Assembly (NCBI GenBank): GCA_031841125.1
Contig: CM063110.1
Coordinates: 36,161,214-36,225,213, forward strand
DNA length: 64,000 nt
Origin: Acanthococcus lagerstroemiae
Lineage: Eukaryota; Arthropoda; Insecta; Hemiptera; Eriococcidae
Direction: 5' to 3'
The position numbers were made by a program, and so were the translations under genes. Shown piece by piece: positions 22,736-35,058 of this stretch (its first letter is position 1; every line of letters starts with the position of its first letter). The notes beneath the pieces were generated by a model. It did not search any database and was not told where the DNA came from. It saw only the letters and a list, made by a program, of their open reading frames with translations.

Positions 22736-23330
22736 TATTTTTAATTTGCTGCTCATGAAGCCGTTCGAGTGCAATTCCAAATACTGAAATAAAATGTTGT
22801 CGCTTTCATCTTAGGCAGAGTTGGTATCGTTCAGTTATGGCAAAAGGGTTGAGGCAAGTTTACGAATGTCGTGACTCCGAACTAGGGAGTAACCTAAAAT
22901 ATTTTTTTGACCTCCCTTTCTTACCTCCTACAGAGGTTGCAGATGTTTCTGCGGAACTTATGTCAATGGCTCCGGAAGATATAGCCCCTTCCAGTGACTA
23001 TATAGTAAATAACGATATTCACGAGGGATGCCCTTTTCCACCATGCCTGTAGGCAGATGAGCCTTCTGAAAATCCGAGAACAATAAATGGTCCAGAGAAT
23101 TACCACAAACACCTTAAAGGTCACTTTTACCAATCCGAACCGGCCATATATGTCTTTATTGATGTACTCAGGGATTTTCTAGCTGAGACTTACATCAAAA
23201 TGTAGACTACAGTTATCGACCACAGAGACGTAAAAAATACGAAGAAACATGCGATGTTGCCGTTGAAGCCTAGGCAAAATATGAGAAACATGATGATGTA
23301 ATAAAGTTCCTAAGAAAAGTAGGCCTCAAA
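22736..23330 (+). pseudogene. MULE-type transposase, C-terminal relic
   Basis: The plus strand reads FAAHEAVRVQF, slips one base, then CCRFHLRQSWYRSVMAKGL. This is the C-x-FHL-x-Q-x-x-(W/Y)-R element of Mutator-like (MULE) transposases, just downstream of the last catalytic residue. It continues as DLPFLPPTEVADVSAELM, meets an in-frame TAG at 23050 where tryptophan is expected, and goes on with NGPENYHKHLKGHFY and PAIYVFIDVL. The order fits the MULE/FLYWCH-type transposase C terminus. The N-terminal DDE part is absent. Later stops make it dead. The window also holds two palindromic elements with about 10-bp target duplications that could have been MULE substrates, which is inference. Confidence 0.65.
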
Positions 23331-23654
23331 TTTCAATCTGCCATTTGATAAAAAAAACTTGCCTATTTTTAAAATGTTTGTAAATCGCAATCTAATTGGT
23401 TTTCAATTGACCTAATTTTTTGAAATACATAAATGGAACAGAATATTTTTGTACTTTTGTTACATTAGTTTTACTTGTACTGTTGTTAAGTAGTGCATAA
23501 CACATCACTGATATTAGGTATTTGTGCTCCTGATAGGGTGCTTCGTGCTTTTGATACGTTCAAAGCCACAAATTTGTACTTCTGCTATGCAACCCATATT
23601 TTCATTTGAGTCTTTTGATCCTAATATAAGCTCTATATATTACTCTTCTTTCTT
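23331..23654. other. Unassigned AT-rich DNA
   Basis: No feature recognised. Confidence 0.4.
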
Positions 23655-24180
23655 CATACTGAACTCCTACCTCCTGAATCAAGACTCGCTGAAACTTGAA
23701 TGAAACTTTTCAAGACTATTTTAAAACTTATTAAGACTCTTCGAGACTATGTTGAAACACATTATATCTCTCATAATACTTGTTAAGGCTCTTCAAGGTC
23801 AAGTTGAGAAGTACTATAGCTTTAAAAACTCATTAAATCCTGTTAGAACCAATTAAGATCATGTTAGGACTTTCCAATACTTGCTGAGATTCTTCAAGAG
23901 TGTATTAAAACGCATGAAAACTGTATCAAGGCTAGTGAAGAGTCATGATTCTGTTTAGACCCTTTTAATACTTATTAAAATTATATCTTAACTCTTCCAT
24001 ATTAGTCAAGACCCTATCAACATCCATTACAACTCTGTCGAAACCTAGAAACTCTGTGAACACTCGTTAAAACCCTCTAAGATTAATATACACTTTAAGA
24101 CTCCTCAAGACTCTGTTGAAACTCGGCAAGACTCATTAACACTCTTCAAATTCGTTAAGATTCTGTCTTCTAAGTATGTC
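23655..24180. repeat. Degenerate tandem array of GACTC-type units, array 2
   Basis: Recurrent words AAGACTCTTC, TTAAGACTC, TCAAGACTC, GAAACTC and ATTAAGACT spaced 20-35 bases apart, as in the array at 13165-13900. No exact period survives. The two arrays are 10 kb apart and otherwise share no flank. Confidence 0.65.
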
Positions 24181-25540
24181 TTGTAGGCTCACAGGGGAAA
24201 AAAGTCGGAAGCCACCTGTGGTCAATTTTCATTTGCGCTCAATTATTCGCGGTCAATCTTCATGGACCCATTTGAAACAATGAACTTAATTGATGATAAC
24301 TCATTAAAGTTCACGTAATTGCATAATGATTGTCTTAATTTCCGTACAATTGTACAATTGATTTTTTTCATTCTTGTAAATGAGTTACGTGCCAAAAGGA
24401 AAATATGCTAAGTACTGACAAATGTAGTAAAAACAATTTTCTCCCGTGTCAAAGGTGTTGAGTGAGCTCAATTTTTTCTCTCAGTAGTCATTGGGCGCGT
24501 TGTAATGACCTTTTAGAAAATATTTCTCCCTCGATGTATTCTTGAATGTTGCCCCATGTTACCCCCCTCCACATCCACCACTCGCCATTCATCTCAATTA
24601 GCATTGTTCCTGCCCCAGAAAGGTTATAAGTTGACTTTCAAAATGCTTTCCTGAAAATTTTCATTTTTTTTATTTAGCACAAGTGTCCATGAAACCATCG
24701 ATTTGTAATTTACTTGACACAAACTTTCAAATGATGTGCTTTGGTACTTTTGATTCGTCAAGTCAACCTCGTTCATTCGAAGGGTAAAATTTCTATTTTC
24801 AGAGCCAAACTGGAACTGGATCGAAATTCGACGGTACATTTGTAATCAGCGAGCCAAGAAGCCTCTATTTCGATAGTTTATCTAATGTGTTCTCATACAT
24901 TCAAAACTTCCACACTTGATAGACCTTTTCCTAGTCCTGCATTAGCGAGAGAAGAATTATTCGTTTGACCCCTTAAGAAACTAGTCTTTAGAATTTCAAA
25001 ATCAGATATCCTTCTTGATTCCATGTTTATCTGCAAACGCATTAAGAAAAAAATCATCCTCTTATGAACAAAATGTATAAGTAAGCAAGCTTTGTAGGTC
25101 AAGGCGTACACATACAATGGAATGATTGAATTGGAAGAAATTTTGTGAAACCAAGAAATACAGCTGCAACTTCGATTCTAATACTGCTACTGACACCAAA
25201 ACCAGAGAAAGAGTAACGGGCCATTCCTCAAAGGTCAAGACAGTCGAGGTTATAACCAAATACATCATGCATATTGCAGGCTTAATTCTTACACAACCTG
25301 CAGATAGCGAAATTCACGTAGACCGTATATTTGTTACAGAAATTTAAGCTCAGTAATCGTATTACTAGTGTTTCTTTACCTACCACCCGCCTTAATTGTG
25401 ACGGTAATTGAAGTGTTTTTAGACGAATACAAGCCACTTCTGTTTCAGTCCGAAAGAAAATGATACATGCCTGATCATATACCGTTTCGTTTAAGAGGGC
25501 TCTCATTCAAATAATTTCTTTTGTTGAAACTGGGGGAACA
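24181..25540. other. Unassigned AT-rich DNA
   Basis: No supported feature. Short open frames on both strands have no recognisable domain. Confidence 0.4.
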
Positions 25541-26400
25541 CAAAATGGTACTACTGTCGTCCGGCTTCATGAGTTGAGGACTGCAAGTGCCCCTTCTTCA
25601 CTCCCCGCGGCTCTGGCGACATCGTGGAGAACTTTCGGGGAATCAGTTCTCATAGAGAAACTCTCTTGCGTATCTGATTTATACCCTCATGGGTTAAACA
25701 GACCGTATCCGAAAAACACACTGCCATAGATTGCTCTACGAGTACAGCAATCGGTATTTTTGCCAATTTTTCATCTCAGTCGGAAAATTTGTGGTCTTCT
25801 CCCCTACAAAGGAAACTGCACGCGCCCACCTTGCCTCCACCTCAGGTCCGGCATTTCATAGCCGATCCGGATACCTCTCCTCGATCGCCTTCCAGTGTAT
25901 CCAAAACACGACAAAATTAGTAAATCGGAAAGTGCACAAATATTTGGAGTTGCGTATCGACGTGCATCTAACCGTTATAGTAGCAGGGGTGCGAGCCCCC
26001 CGGCTTCAAACTGAATTACACTCGACGCGAGACCGTTTACGAACGCGATACAGTATAGGGGACGAAGGTGAAAACTTACCCAAACATGGAAATATTCACC
26101 TCGTGGTAAATATTACAGCAAAATTATGTGGCCGCGTACACCGAGCACGAAAACTTTGCGCCGCGACGCGAAACCGATGCCGATAAAAACATGAACCGAG
26201 AAACGAAAATGCCGCCAAAATACTACCACCAGTGGTAATGCTTTCGGTTATACTACCGACTTCGTATACCCCTTTTACTATATACACGCAATACTACGGC
26301 GGCACAACATGCATTTACTACCCCCATTCCGTTTTTCGGTTCCCGCCCCGTAATAAACTCCCATGAGGAGGGCGAGTGGGGCGAGGCTGAAAATACTGAC
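25541..26400. other. CpG-rich unique segment
   Basis: Roughly 0.85 kb of CpG-rich, non-repetitive sequence. The 151-codon plus-strand frame (25731-26186) and the minus-strand frame at 26096-26287 have no recognisable domain. It resembles the CpG-rich islands at 16.2 and 44.1 kb and may be host non-coding or regulatory DNA. Confidence 0.35.
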
Positions 26401-28960
26401 TTTTAACAATTCACTGTATATGGTGTGCGGAATTCACCCGTTCTATCTCTCTCACTCTCTCTGTACATTCTGGCTCTCCTTTCTGTCTCTCTTTTTCGCT
26501 TTCTCTCGCTCTTTCTTACTTTCTATCTGTCTTACATTGGCGCAAATCGATTCTACTGTACGGTTTCAAGCCAACACACGTACACGCAATACAGTGTGCA
26601 CTATGCATGTTCACACATTTACACTGAATACAGACAACAAAAGTAAGTAAACAAATGGAAATATAGATAACATTATATCAACCATTCCAAAAAAGAAAAG
26701 CGTATACAAGGTGTTTCACAAAATACCCAGCCCCCTAATTTTTGATCGCGAAGTCTGATCGACCTGGGACTGTGAAGGATCTTCAGAAGCGTAAGTCTAG
26801 TTTCTTTTCGGATAAAAAATGTTCTCCCCCAGATGGGGGATTCGATGTCAACAATTTCAAAACCCAGCCACGCGGAGAATCTCGATTTAAATTTGCGTTC
26901 TTCAATATTCTAATGTAAATTCAATTCTGCCAATTTTAACCGTGATAATGTGGATTCTACACATCGGAGCTAAGTTACAAATCCCATGAAATTTCTGAAA
27001 TCAGTGATCCAATAAACCTGCAGGGCAGATGCGCCACATATGGCCACAGGCTCAATGGCTATAACCAGAGTTAAAAAATGGTCGAGCACTTTCACTTCAG
27101 AGAATATTCTCAAAAATGCTCCAGAATTTTCTATTTGGAGGATATTCTCGAGCAGTTTTCATGCATTTACCAAAGTGGTATAAGGGTCATTCTACCGAAA
27201 CCTTGACAATTCATGTTTTTTTGTTGTTTTTTTAACATTATTACTGTTATTTCTGTCATGGATCATTTATATGCATATAATAGAACAGATTAATGAGGTT
27301 GAACCAATAGCATACTTCCAAGAAGAGGACATAGAGGGGGGCTCAAAATGATCAGCACCACGCTGAAGGAATGACAGCCCACGTTGAAAGAATTGTTGGC
27401 CATAGAAAGAAGTTCCTACGCGCACGCGCACCTGTATATTGTGAATACGCACATACTCTTCCACCCGCACATCGATGCACTCGTATCAGTGCTGCCAGGT
27501 GTCCGGATTTTCCAATAAATCTTCAGATTTTTCATCCTTAGACAAAAAATGTCCGAATTTCTGGATAATGTCCGGAAATTTTGGGAAAATCCGGATTTGT
27601 GTTTTGTTTTTTGTTTTTTTTTCATTTTGTAGGTTTATTTAACTTCTGGTTAGTTCGAAATATTTTTCTATGACTGACTACTTTTTGACTACACTAAACT
27701 GAACTAGAAAAAATGTTTTCTCGTTTTTTTACCTTCATAATTATTCAGTTTTCCTTTCACCCAAAGCATCCTTTCTCAGAAACGAAGGTTGAAAACAAAT
27801 CCACTAAAATTATATTCGAATCACACTCCACGAATAACTATGTACATATTATTTTTTTACTTTCTTATTCACACGTTTGCTGTGATTCAAATCGGATTCG
27901 AATAAATGGAGTGGATTTGTGGATTTGAATACACGAACTGACCGGTCTCAGTATCCAAATCCACTTTTCCAGGGTCATCTTCCATTTCTTTCGGATCCGC
28001 AATTGCAATTAATTCAGAATTCAATTATAAGTTGAAAATAATCATATTTTTCCAGCGCGTTTTTGGTTGTTCTCTTTTTCGTTTTCCGCCCGAAAACTAT
28101 GGGCTTTCAGTGTGAGATTCACAAGGATACAAAAAAGGTGCAAATCCGACGAATCTACTAAAAAGATTCGAATAAATTTCACGAATCATAACGTTTATTA
28201 GATCGAATTATTGATACGAATCCATTCCTAATTTCTCAGCTCCCATTCAAATTCAATATAATGGGGGAAACTGCTCCTGGGCCATCGATTTATGCATGGT
28301 TCCAAAATGAAAATAAAATAGTAAACAAATTTTCAATTTCCCAAACGTAGAGATTCAATTTGATCTATAGTAATTTGTTGTGAGAGGTTTGCGTAATTTT
28401 TAATAGGGCATTTCCCTTTTCTGTTAATTTAATTTTGGGTGCATTATTTGGTAAAACTAATAATGAAACTGAATTCTGCATGAAATTTCCTATAAAAAAA
28501 CATTAATCTCCTTTTATTCCGAATAGTTTTATCATTATTTTTTAGTAAATTGGGAAGTTAACCTCACCTAAGTAGCGGTAGTATCGTGGTATATGAGGGG
28601 GATGATTTCGTGAAATTATCCCCCAGATATATGTTATCACTGCCTTGTCATCTCGTGATCTTCGTGCTTATTGGTGATTACCTACAGGGCTACCAACTTC
28701 TGAAACTACATTTTCTTCCCAATAAAACTTAAAATTCATTTTTTTTAAATCATTACTCTTTTTAATAGTATATTAGGTGTCCGTATTTTTTCAACTTATG
28801 AAACTCGGGGCAATTAATTCTCTTAGAATAATTGGTAAAACCGAACATGGATTATCATTCTACACTCAATTCTACACCAGAAAAGCTGAAAAAAAGATTT
28901 TTATTTTTTCACTCCGAGGTCCCTTTCCTTTGGACATCACATTTGTATCCGCCTCTCAGA
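26401..28960. other. Unassigned, with a CT-rich patch and a small inverted repeat
   Basis: A CTCTCT-rich patch lies at 26440-26535. A GTCCGGATTTTCC word (27499-27511) has an inverse partner GGAAAATCCGGAT (27584-27597), a small hAT-like relic starting CAGGTGTCCGG. The rest has no recognisable gene or repeat boundary. Confidence 0.35.
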
Positions 28961-29656
28961 CGCAATAGGAAAAAGCCCAAACGGGAGGGGGGACCCAACA
29001 AAAAAATTAGTTTGAACGCAAGGACCCTGAAAAACGAGGAAAACCTGGCTGAACTGGAGGAAGCATTTGAGGAGGGCAAAATCGATATTTTGGGCCTTGC
29101 TGAGATAAGAAGGAAAAGGGAAGCTATACTGGAAACAAAAAAAGGGAATCTGTTCTGTTACATAGGTCAGGGGGCCAAAAAGAAGTCGGATTTTCAATTA
29201 AAAAATAGTGGAAAAAAACTTTTTTGGAATTTCGAGGCGAAACTGATATAATAGCAAGTATGAAGATCAAATTATCTCAGCGTCAAATAGTTACCATTAC
29301 TCAGGCGCATGCCCCCATGTCAGCCTCTAGTGAAGAGGAAATTGATAATTTTTACCAAACTCTTTTGGAAACACTGAACACCCAGAAAAACGAAAAACAG
29401 AATGATACACTGGTTATAGGTGACTTCAATAGTCAAATTGGAAGTAGGATACGCGGAGAAGAACACATTGGGACCTTACGGTTATGGAGTCCAAAATAAA
29501 AGAGGCGAAAGGATGACTGAATTCTGTCAAAATAACAATCTACAAGTCATTAACTCTTTTTATTAAAAAAAAAAAAGAAAAGCAAGATGTGGACTTGGTT
29601 ACCCCCGAACAGGGAGTGCAAAAACCAGATAGACTATATTCTGGCTCCGGCATATA

Positions 29657-30258
29657 CAGAGGTGTTCGAATTATTAGACTCCACGCGAGAATACTGTGCA
29701 TGCAGTACGTGGTATTGCATGCTCACACGGTGTCACTATTTCATCATCAGGGACGTACCGATCAAGGAGGGGGGGGGGGACTTCGCTCCTGACTGTAGGA
29801 ATTTTTCACTCAGTGGTTGGGCAGTTGGAGAAATTTGCTATTTCAGTCAGGCGGAGTTGGCAAATTTCAGTAGATGGATCAAAAGTTGGGAAAATCCTAC
29901 AAATCAAAAGTTTTTTGTTTTTTGCTTTGATACTTGGGAATTCTGAGTTGAGTCAGTTGGAACTTTCACAATTTTTGCCCCTCCCCTCAAGAAGAAATCT
30001 TCGGTACGTCCCTGTTCATCACTGATCTTTGTTCCTGCGTTCCCAACTTTTGATCCATCTACTGAAATTCGCCAACTCCGCCTGACTGAAATGGCAACCA
30101 CTGAGTGGAAAAATTCCTACAGTCAGGAGCGAAGTCCCCCCCCCCACACCCGATCGATACGTCTCTGATGATGAAATAGTGACACCGTGTGAGCATGCAA
30201 TACCACGTACCGCATGCACAGTATTCTCGCGTTGAGTCTAATAATTCGAACCCCTCTG
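29657..30258. mobile_element. Foldback element, 602 bp, TA target site, inside LINE endonuclease
   Basis: Ends are CAGAGGTGTTCGAATTATTA and the inverse of CAGAGGGGTTCGAATTATTA, and TA lies immediately outside both ends (29655-29656, 30259-30260). Arms of about 220-240 bp (29657-29893 and 30038-30258) are close inverse copies and contain a G-run followed by ACTTCGCTCCTGACTGTAGG. A CAG start and TA duplication fit the Tc1/mariner-pogo superfamily. The element splits the LINE endonuclease between its IDYILAP and SDHRLV motifs. No transposase is encoded. Confidence 0.8.
29748..30014. mobile_element. hAT-like ends nested in the foldback
   Basis: The left end CAGGGACGTACCGA and inverted right end CAGGGACGTACCGA are identical over 14 bases. 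Flanks are TTCATCAT (29740-29747) and TTCATCAC (30015-30022), 7 of 8 identical. This meets the criteria for a 267-bp hAT MITE. The foldback's right arm also carries a diverged copy of the left end at about 30150, so part of the hAT unit was itself copied in inverted form. Confidence 0.6.
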
Positions 30259-32510
30259 TACTCGAAACAAAATTCACAACTATTCTGTAGATGCAAAATT
30301 TAAATACCATTCCGATCACAGATTAGTTAGGTGCGAGTTACAAGTCTCGAAAATCAGCTACAATAATCACACAATCACTGAAAATAGACAGTGTGGAGGC
30401 GTACCAAGGGAACATTTGTAGGCTGCTGCGGAGGAGAGCAATGCTGAGGAGTTGGCTGGAAATCCAAGTACGGATAATGTAAATCGTATAATTAAGGATA
30501 TCTCTAGCGCAATATACGAAGCCGCTAGATTTTCAGGCCCGAGGTTACCTACTCCAAAGGAGGTTAATAACGCAAACAATAATAACAATTCTGATACGGT
30601 TAAGGACTTAATCAAAAAAAGGCAGTGTCTGAACAAAAAAAATATATATTTATCAAAAAACGAAAAAATATAATTGAACTTGCTATGTAGATTAGTGAGA
30701 AAGGAATTTCGCTCGCGGAAATATGAAAAGCAACAGAAATTGATCGAAGAAACTCTAAACGGTACAAAAAATATCAAAAAAATGTGGAAGAGTTTATCAT
30801 CGGGGAAAAAATGGACTACATATTTGGTTAACCAGAAAGGGGAGAAAGTATTTGACAGGAACGAAATCAACGAGGTAGCCACAGTCTTCTTCTAGCAACT
30901 GTATGAGGATAAAAGCAAGAGGCTGATAAACGAGGAAGAAAATATAATCCAAGAGGAAGTTTCGCATTTTTTGGAGCATACAGTAGAAGCAATAGCAAAA
31001 AACTTGAAAAAGGAGAAGGCGTCAGGCGCTGATAAAATTAGTAACGAACATGTAATATTTGGGGAAGAAACCTTAGTAAAATACCTCACTTATCTTTTCA
31101 ATATGATCCTAGAAATAGGACAGATACCATCAGAATGGAAAAAATCAGACATAATTTTATTATATAAAAAAGAAGATAAGCACAACATCAAAAATTATAG
31201 ACCAATAAGCCTTAGCCCGGTTCTTTCAAAAATCTTTTTAAAACTGATTGAAACAAGAATAAACAAACATTTGAATGAGAATGAACAAGCTGGTTTCCGA
31301 AGTGGGTTCTCGACCATAGATCACCTGTATACTTTAAAACTAAAGGAAAAAGCAGAGGAATACCAATTTGAATTGCACCTAGCGTTTGTGGATTACGAGA
31401 AAGCCTTTGATTCGCTCAAGCACATGTTTATGATCAAAACCATACGTAATCAAGGCATTACGGAAAAACTTGTCTCAGTGATGAAATATATGTACAGCGG
31501 CTTGAAGGCAAGAATAGTTACGGAGCGACCAGGGCGGTACTTTGCTGTAGGGGTGAAACAAGGCGACCCCTTATCTCCAATTCTGTTCAGCACGGCTTTT
31601 TGGAGGAAGTTATGAGAAAATTGGACTGGGAAACGAAGGGAGTGCTCGTAAACGGACGGGATTAAGCAACTTGAGATTCGCTGATGATATTGCCCTGGTA
31701 GCGGGCTCCGGGGACGAGCTGAAGAACAATGCTGGAAGAACTGAGCGAAAGGGGAGAAGAAGCAGGACTAAAAATTAATATAGAAAAAATAAAAATTTTG
31801 TCGAACAAATGGGGGGATCCGGTAACTATAAGTGGAAAAACAATAGAGCGTGTGGAGGAAATTAAATATTTAGGGCAAACGATAACATTTAACAAAACAA
31901 AAAATTTAGAATTGGACATAAGAATAGCCAACTCGTGGAAAAAATTTTGGTCTTTGAAAAAAATATTCAAAAGAAACTTTTTATTAAAACAAAAGGACAA
32001 ATTTTGAACAGTTGCGTTTTCCCCGCCCTGTCGTATGGTTATCAGACCTGGTCGCTCACTAAAATTGAAGAGAAAAAATCGTCCTTCACCAAAACAGTTT
32101 GGAAAGGGCAATCCTTGGGATAAAGCGGAAAGACAAGATTAACTTAGCTAAAATTAAAAATAAGCCAAAACATGACATTAACTTCCTCCATGCTATAAGG
32201 AGGCTGAAATGGGATTGGGCTGGACACGTGGCGAGAATGGACAATAACAGGTGGGCAAAAATAACCTGTGACTGGTTTTTGGAAGGGGGGAGGAAAAAAG
32301 GGAAACAAAGAATCAGATGGAGGGAAGAGTTGGATAGAATGTTCCAACACAGACAATACCACAGGGTTGTGCAAAACAGGGCGGAATGGGAGCGTCTGAG
32401 AGAGGCCTTTGCCCAACAGAGGGCAACTTAACCTACTACCGATATATGTATACTATTTATGTATAAGTTACTAAGTCCAAATAAAGGCCGTTTTGATTTG
32501 ATTTGATGCT

Positions 32511-33014
32511 TACTTTTTCAATTTTGTTATATAATATTCTAACGTAACTCTTGATTTTATTTTTAATTTTTTCAATTTCAGATCAAAACTGATAGCGCTC
32601 TAAAGCGGGTCGACCCATAATTGAGATTATTCTCCGTTGCCGATGCACATACGGCCCGATAAGGGTAAGCTACTTTTTACTGTATGAACCCAACTTAGAT
32701 AATGGTTCATATCAAAAATGCGTCCACCCATTAGCTCACCACGAGCTACAAATCGAGTCAATAAAGGGTTTCTTCCTTGAACTGTTCCAGATACAAGAGG
32801 GAAAAAAAAGAAGAGGGAAAAAAAGAGGGAAACGAAAAGTAAGTGGCCAAAGTCAAGAAGGGATGTTATTTTGTACGTCATTATTTAATTTTCGGTCATC
32901 ACTACTGTGACTCAGACTGGAAAAAAACTGACGTATAAAGAGCTTTCACCTTATAAAAATACCAGCATTATTTTCTGCAATTTTTCTCGTTCTCGGTTTT
33001 TCAATTCCATTCTA

Positions 33015-33052
<38 letters not shown>

Positions 33053-33569
33053 TTGCTAATTACAGCCAATGGGAAAGGAACTTGGGCACTTCGACGAACA
33101 GGCCAAACAAAATATCGAATAGGATTTTGGTAAAAATCGAGATTCCATTTCAGGTCGAAGAGTCAAATTTAAGGCCGCGTCGCTGCGGAATCAACGTGCC
33201 GCGTGCCATTCGCCATACACCTCGTTATGGAAGTGAAGAAATACTAGTTCAAAATTCCTGTACGGATAAAACGTATGCAATCACGAATACTTTACATGCC
33301 CGGAATTTTTAACACTGTACGAGGAATGTCGCCGAGTTCGAGTTAATCAACAGAGGTAGAAGGCAGGATGCGGTGAAGCGCCGAGGCTTCGCGTTAAAAA
33401 CACGCCGCGGCGAAAGAGAAGAGATGAAATATCGTGCATCACCAAAGTAGAGGTGCCTTTGCGTATTTTTCTCTACCCGGCAGGAAAAATAACACCTTCC
33501 ATTCGTGGTCTTATCCGCGGGTTTTAAATCACCGAAATTATCTTCGTCGGTTGGCGGTCTCTATCCCCT
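32511..33569. other. Unassigned; ATT microsatellite and CpG-rich stretch
   Basis: A pure (ATT)n run of about 13 units spans 33017-33055. The next 500 bases to about 33600 are CpG-rich and non-repetitive; the 76-codon frame at 33082-33312 has no recognisable domain. Confidence 0.45.
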
Positions 33570-34712
33570 TCAGTCTCGGGCTCTTTGCTTTCCAGACGAA
33601 AATCAGCCGAGATGAATTCATTTTCTGGAGTATGTAGGCAGGAGTGGACTGGCTAGGGGGCGGAGGAGCAAATGACCTCTCGCCCGAAAGGTTTATGGCC
33701 TGCTGGCCGGGAAACTGACCAGCTGTGAAGTAGAATAAATATTAAGAATTTAAGACATTTGCCCCCTCCATAACTGATGAATACGCATTCGCAACTTCTG
33801 AAGTAGTAAATGGACCTTTACTACTCAAATGGCCCGGTATAAATGAATTTCCCCCCAGCATTTTGGCCCTAGTCCGCCCCTGCATGTACGCTACCCAGAA
33901 ATAACAAGTTGGGCAACACCTTATTTAATAAGAGTATTCCTCAGCTAAATGAAGAAGTAAACAGATAAAAGCCAGATGCCTCCCAAGGTGACTACTAAAA
34001 GGTCCTTTGTGATGACTTTTCAAATTAGTGAGCTCAGGTCCGTAGTCATAAAAGAATACCCACTATCCCCTCCTCCTTCACTTGAACTGGCCAATTAATT
34101 TTCTTTCCTTAAGAAAAGTTAACATTGTCCGTTCCATTTCGTGAATGTAGGGGATTTTCTTTCTCTCCCAGAAAGACATTCCGTTCCTTTCTTTATTCTT
34201 TATTCTTCTTACAGTTCAAAATTGGGCACTAGGCCATTATACAGTGTCACACATTATCAACTAAAACAAAATTTCAACATGGCTTAAAAATTATATCTTA
34301 AAACTTCAAAGTAAGTAAACAGATAACTATAATTGGGCCGATAAAAATTCGTCTACTGAATAAAAAGCATGGTTCAAGAGCCAGCGTTTTAATTTGTTTT
34401 TGAAAGTTCTTATTGAAGGACGAGTTTTAATATGTTCAGGAATTTTATCATAAATTTTTGGACCCATCCCTTCCACCTTAAGGAAAGTAAAGAAACTTGT
34501 CCTCTTCTTTTCCTTAGTAAGAAAAACTGCATTTTTTGTTTTTACTAAGACCGCCCTTCCCTTTTTTGTTTTTAATAAGAAAAACCCGTCTTTTTCTTGT
34601 GGGAAAAATGAAGAAAGCAAGTAATTAAGGTCTTAATTGGACCATAGTTAAATTTCTCATCAACTTCATAAATTTTGAATTGAGGAGCCCCATTCCAAAT
34701 GACCCTTGGTCC
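33570..34712 (-). repeat. Left arm of an 8.25-kb inverted repeat (LINE-like, CR1-type)
   Basis: Matches 40855-41822 in inverse orientation through GTCTCGGGCTCTT, the nested hAT MITE, a GAGCTCAGGTCCGT-type word, TTGAACTGGCCAATTAATTTTCTTTCCT, and GAATTGAGGAGCCCCAT. The minus-strand frame 34620-34327 reads GRAVLVKTKNAVFLTKEKKR, then PKIYDKIPEHIK, then KNKLKRWLLNHAFYSVDEFL. The last is the C-terminal signature of CR1-type LINE reverse transcriptases. The right arm lacks the 285 bp at about 34195-34480 that hold this C terminus. A GAATAAA duplication (inverse of TTTATTCTTTATTC) at 34191-34206 could be a LINE 3' tail. Confidence 0.7.
33639..33882. mobile_element. hAT MITE, 244 bp, copy in left arm
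   Basis: Ends CAGGAGTGGACTGG and the inverse of CAGGGGCGGACTAGG-type sequence; flanks TATGTAGG and CATGTACG match at 6 of 8. The same element, same length, sits at 41512-41755 in the right arm, so it was present before the arms separated. Confidence 0.7.
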
Positions 34713-34822
34713 ACAATTGTCGAAAGTGAAATTTTAGCGGTATGGTGGCCAAACTGCGTAGCTTTTTGGCAAAATTCGTTTCACTTCGAAATTTCAATTC
34801 TACGCTGAGATAATGAAATGGT

Positions 34823-35058
34823 TGGAATCAAAACTGACACTTGCCACTTCACTCCAAGGGCGAAAACAGGCAACATATTGCACACGGGTGCAGGTATATC
34901 TCTTGCTTCGCCTGTGAACGAAGAGTATGCAATACATACCACACATCCACATGCGCAGCAAAAGATATTCCTGCGCCCGTGTAACTATATTAATTTTGTC
35001 TATATTTGCGCACGTGGAGTAAAATAAAATGGCAAGAGTAGGTTTTGATTTTAATCTC
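34823..35058. mobile_element. Palindromic MITE, copy A
   Basis: Left half GAATCAAAACTGACACTTGCC ... CACGGGTGCAGGTATATC and right half ATATTCCTGCGCCCGTGT ... GGCAAGAGTAGGTTTTGATT are inverse. It is diverged from copy B at 43568-43796, which shares the order TTTGCC, ACTCCAAGGGC, CACGGGTGCAGG and ATATCTTTGC. Target duplication not readable here. Confidence 0.65.

Larger units (their letters stand above)
28970..32510 (+). mobile_element. RTE-like LINE, near full-length but broken and interrupted
   Basis: Endonuclease N part: NARTLKNEENLAELEEAF and IDILGLAEIRRKRE (about 29010-29120), then ITQAHAPMSASSEEE, LVIGDFNSQIG (29416-29448) and NQIDYILAP (to about 29650). After an insertion at 29657-30258 the domain resumes with KYHSDHRLVRCEL near 30310-30340; SDH is the catalytic end of the domain. 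Reverse transcriptase: KEKASGADKIS, NYRPISLSPVLSKIF, AFVDYEKAFD (31382-31411), GVKQGDPLSP (about 31549-31577), FADD at 31676-31687 after a frameshift, KYLGQTI, SYGYQTW, and the C-terminal WAGHVARMDNNRWA and RIRWREELDRMF ending at TAA near 32431. The 3' tail is GATTTGATTTGATG (about 32495-32508), typical of RTE elements. At least five frame breaks: inactive. Confidence 0.85.

Noticed and set aside
25731..26186. 151-codon plus-strand frame in CpG-rich DNA
   Set aside because: No recognisable domain; basic, low-complexity peptide typical of translated non-coding CpG-rich sequence.
30367..30882. 171-codon minus-strand hydrophobic frame
   Set aside because: Antisense of the RTE-like LINE, same artefact.
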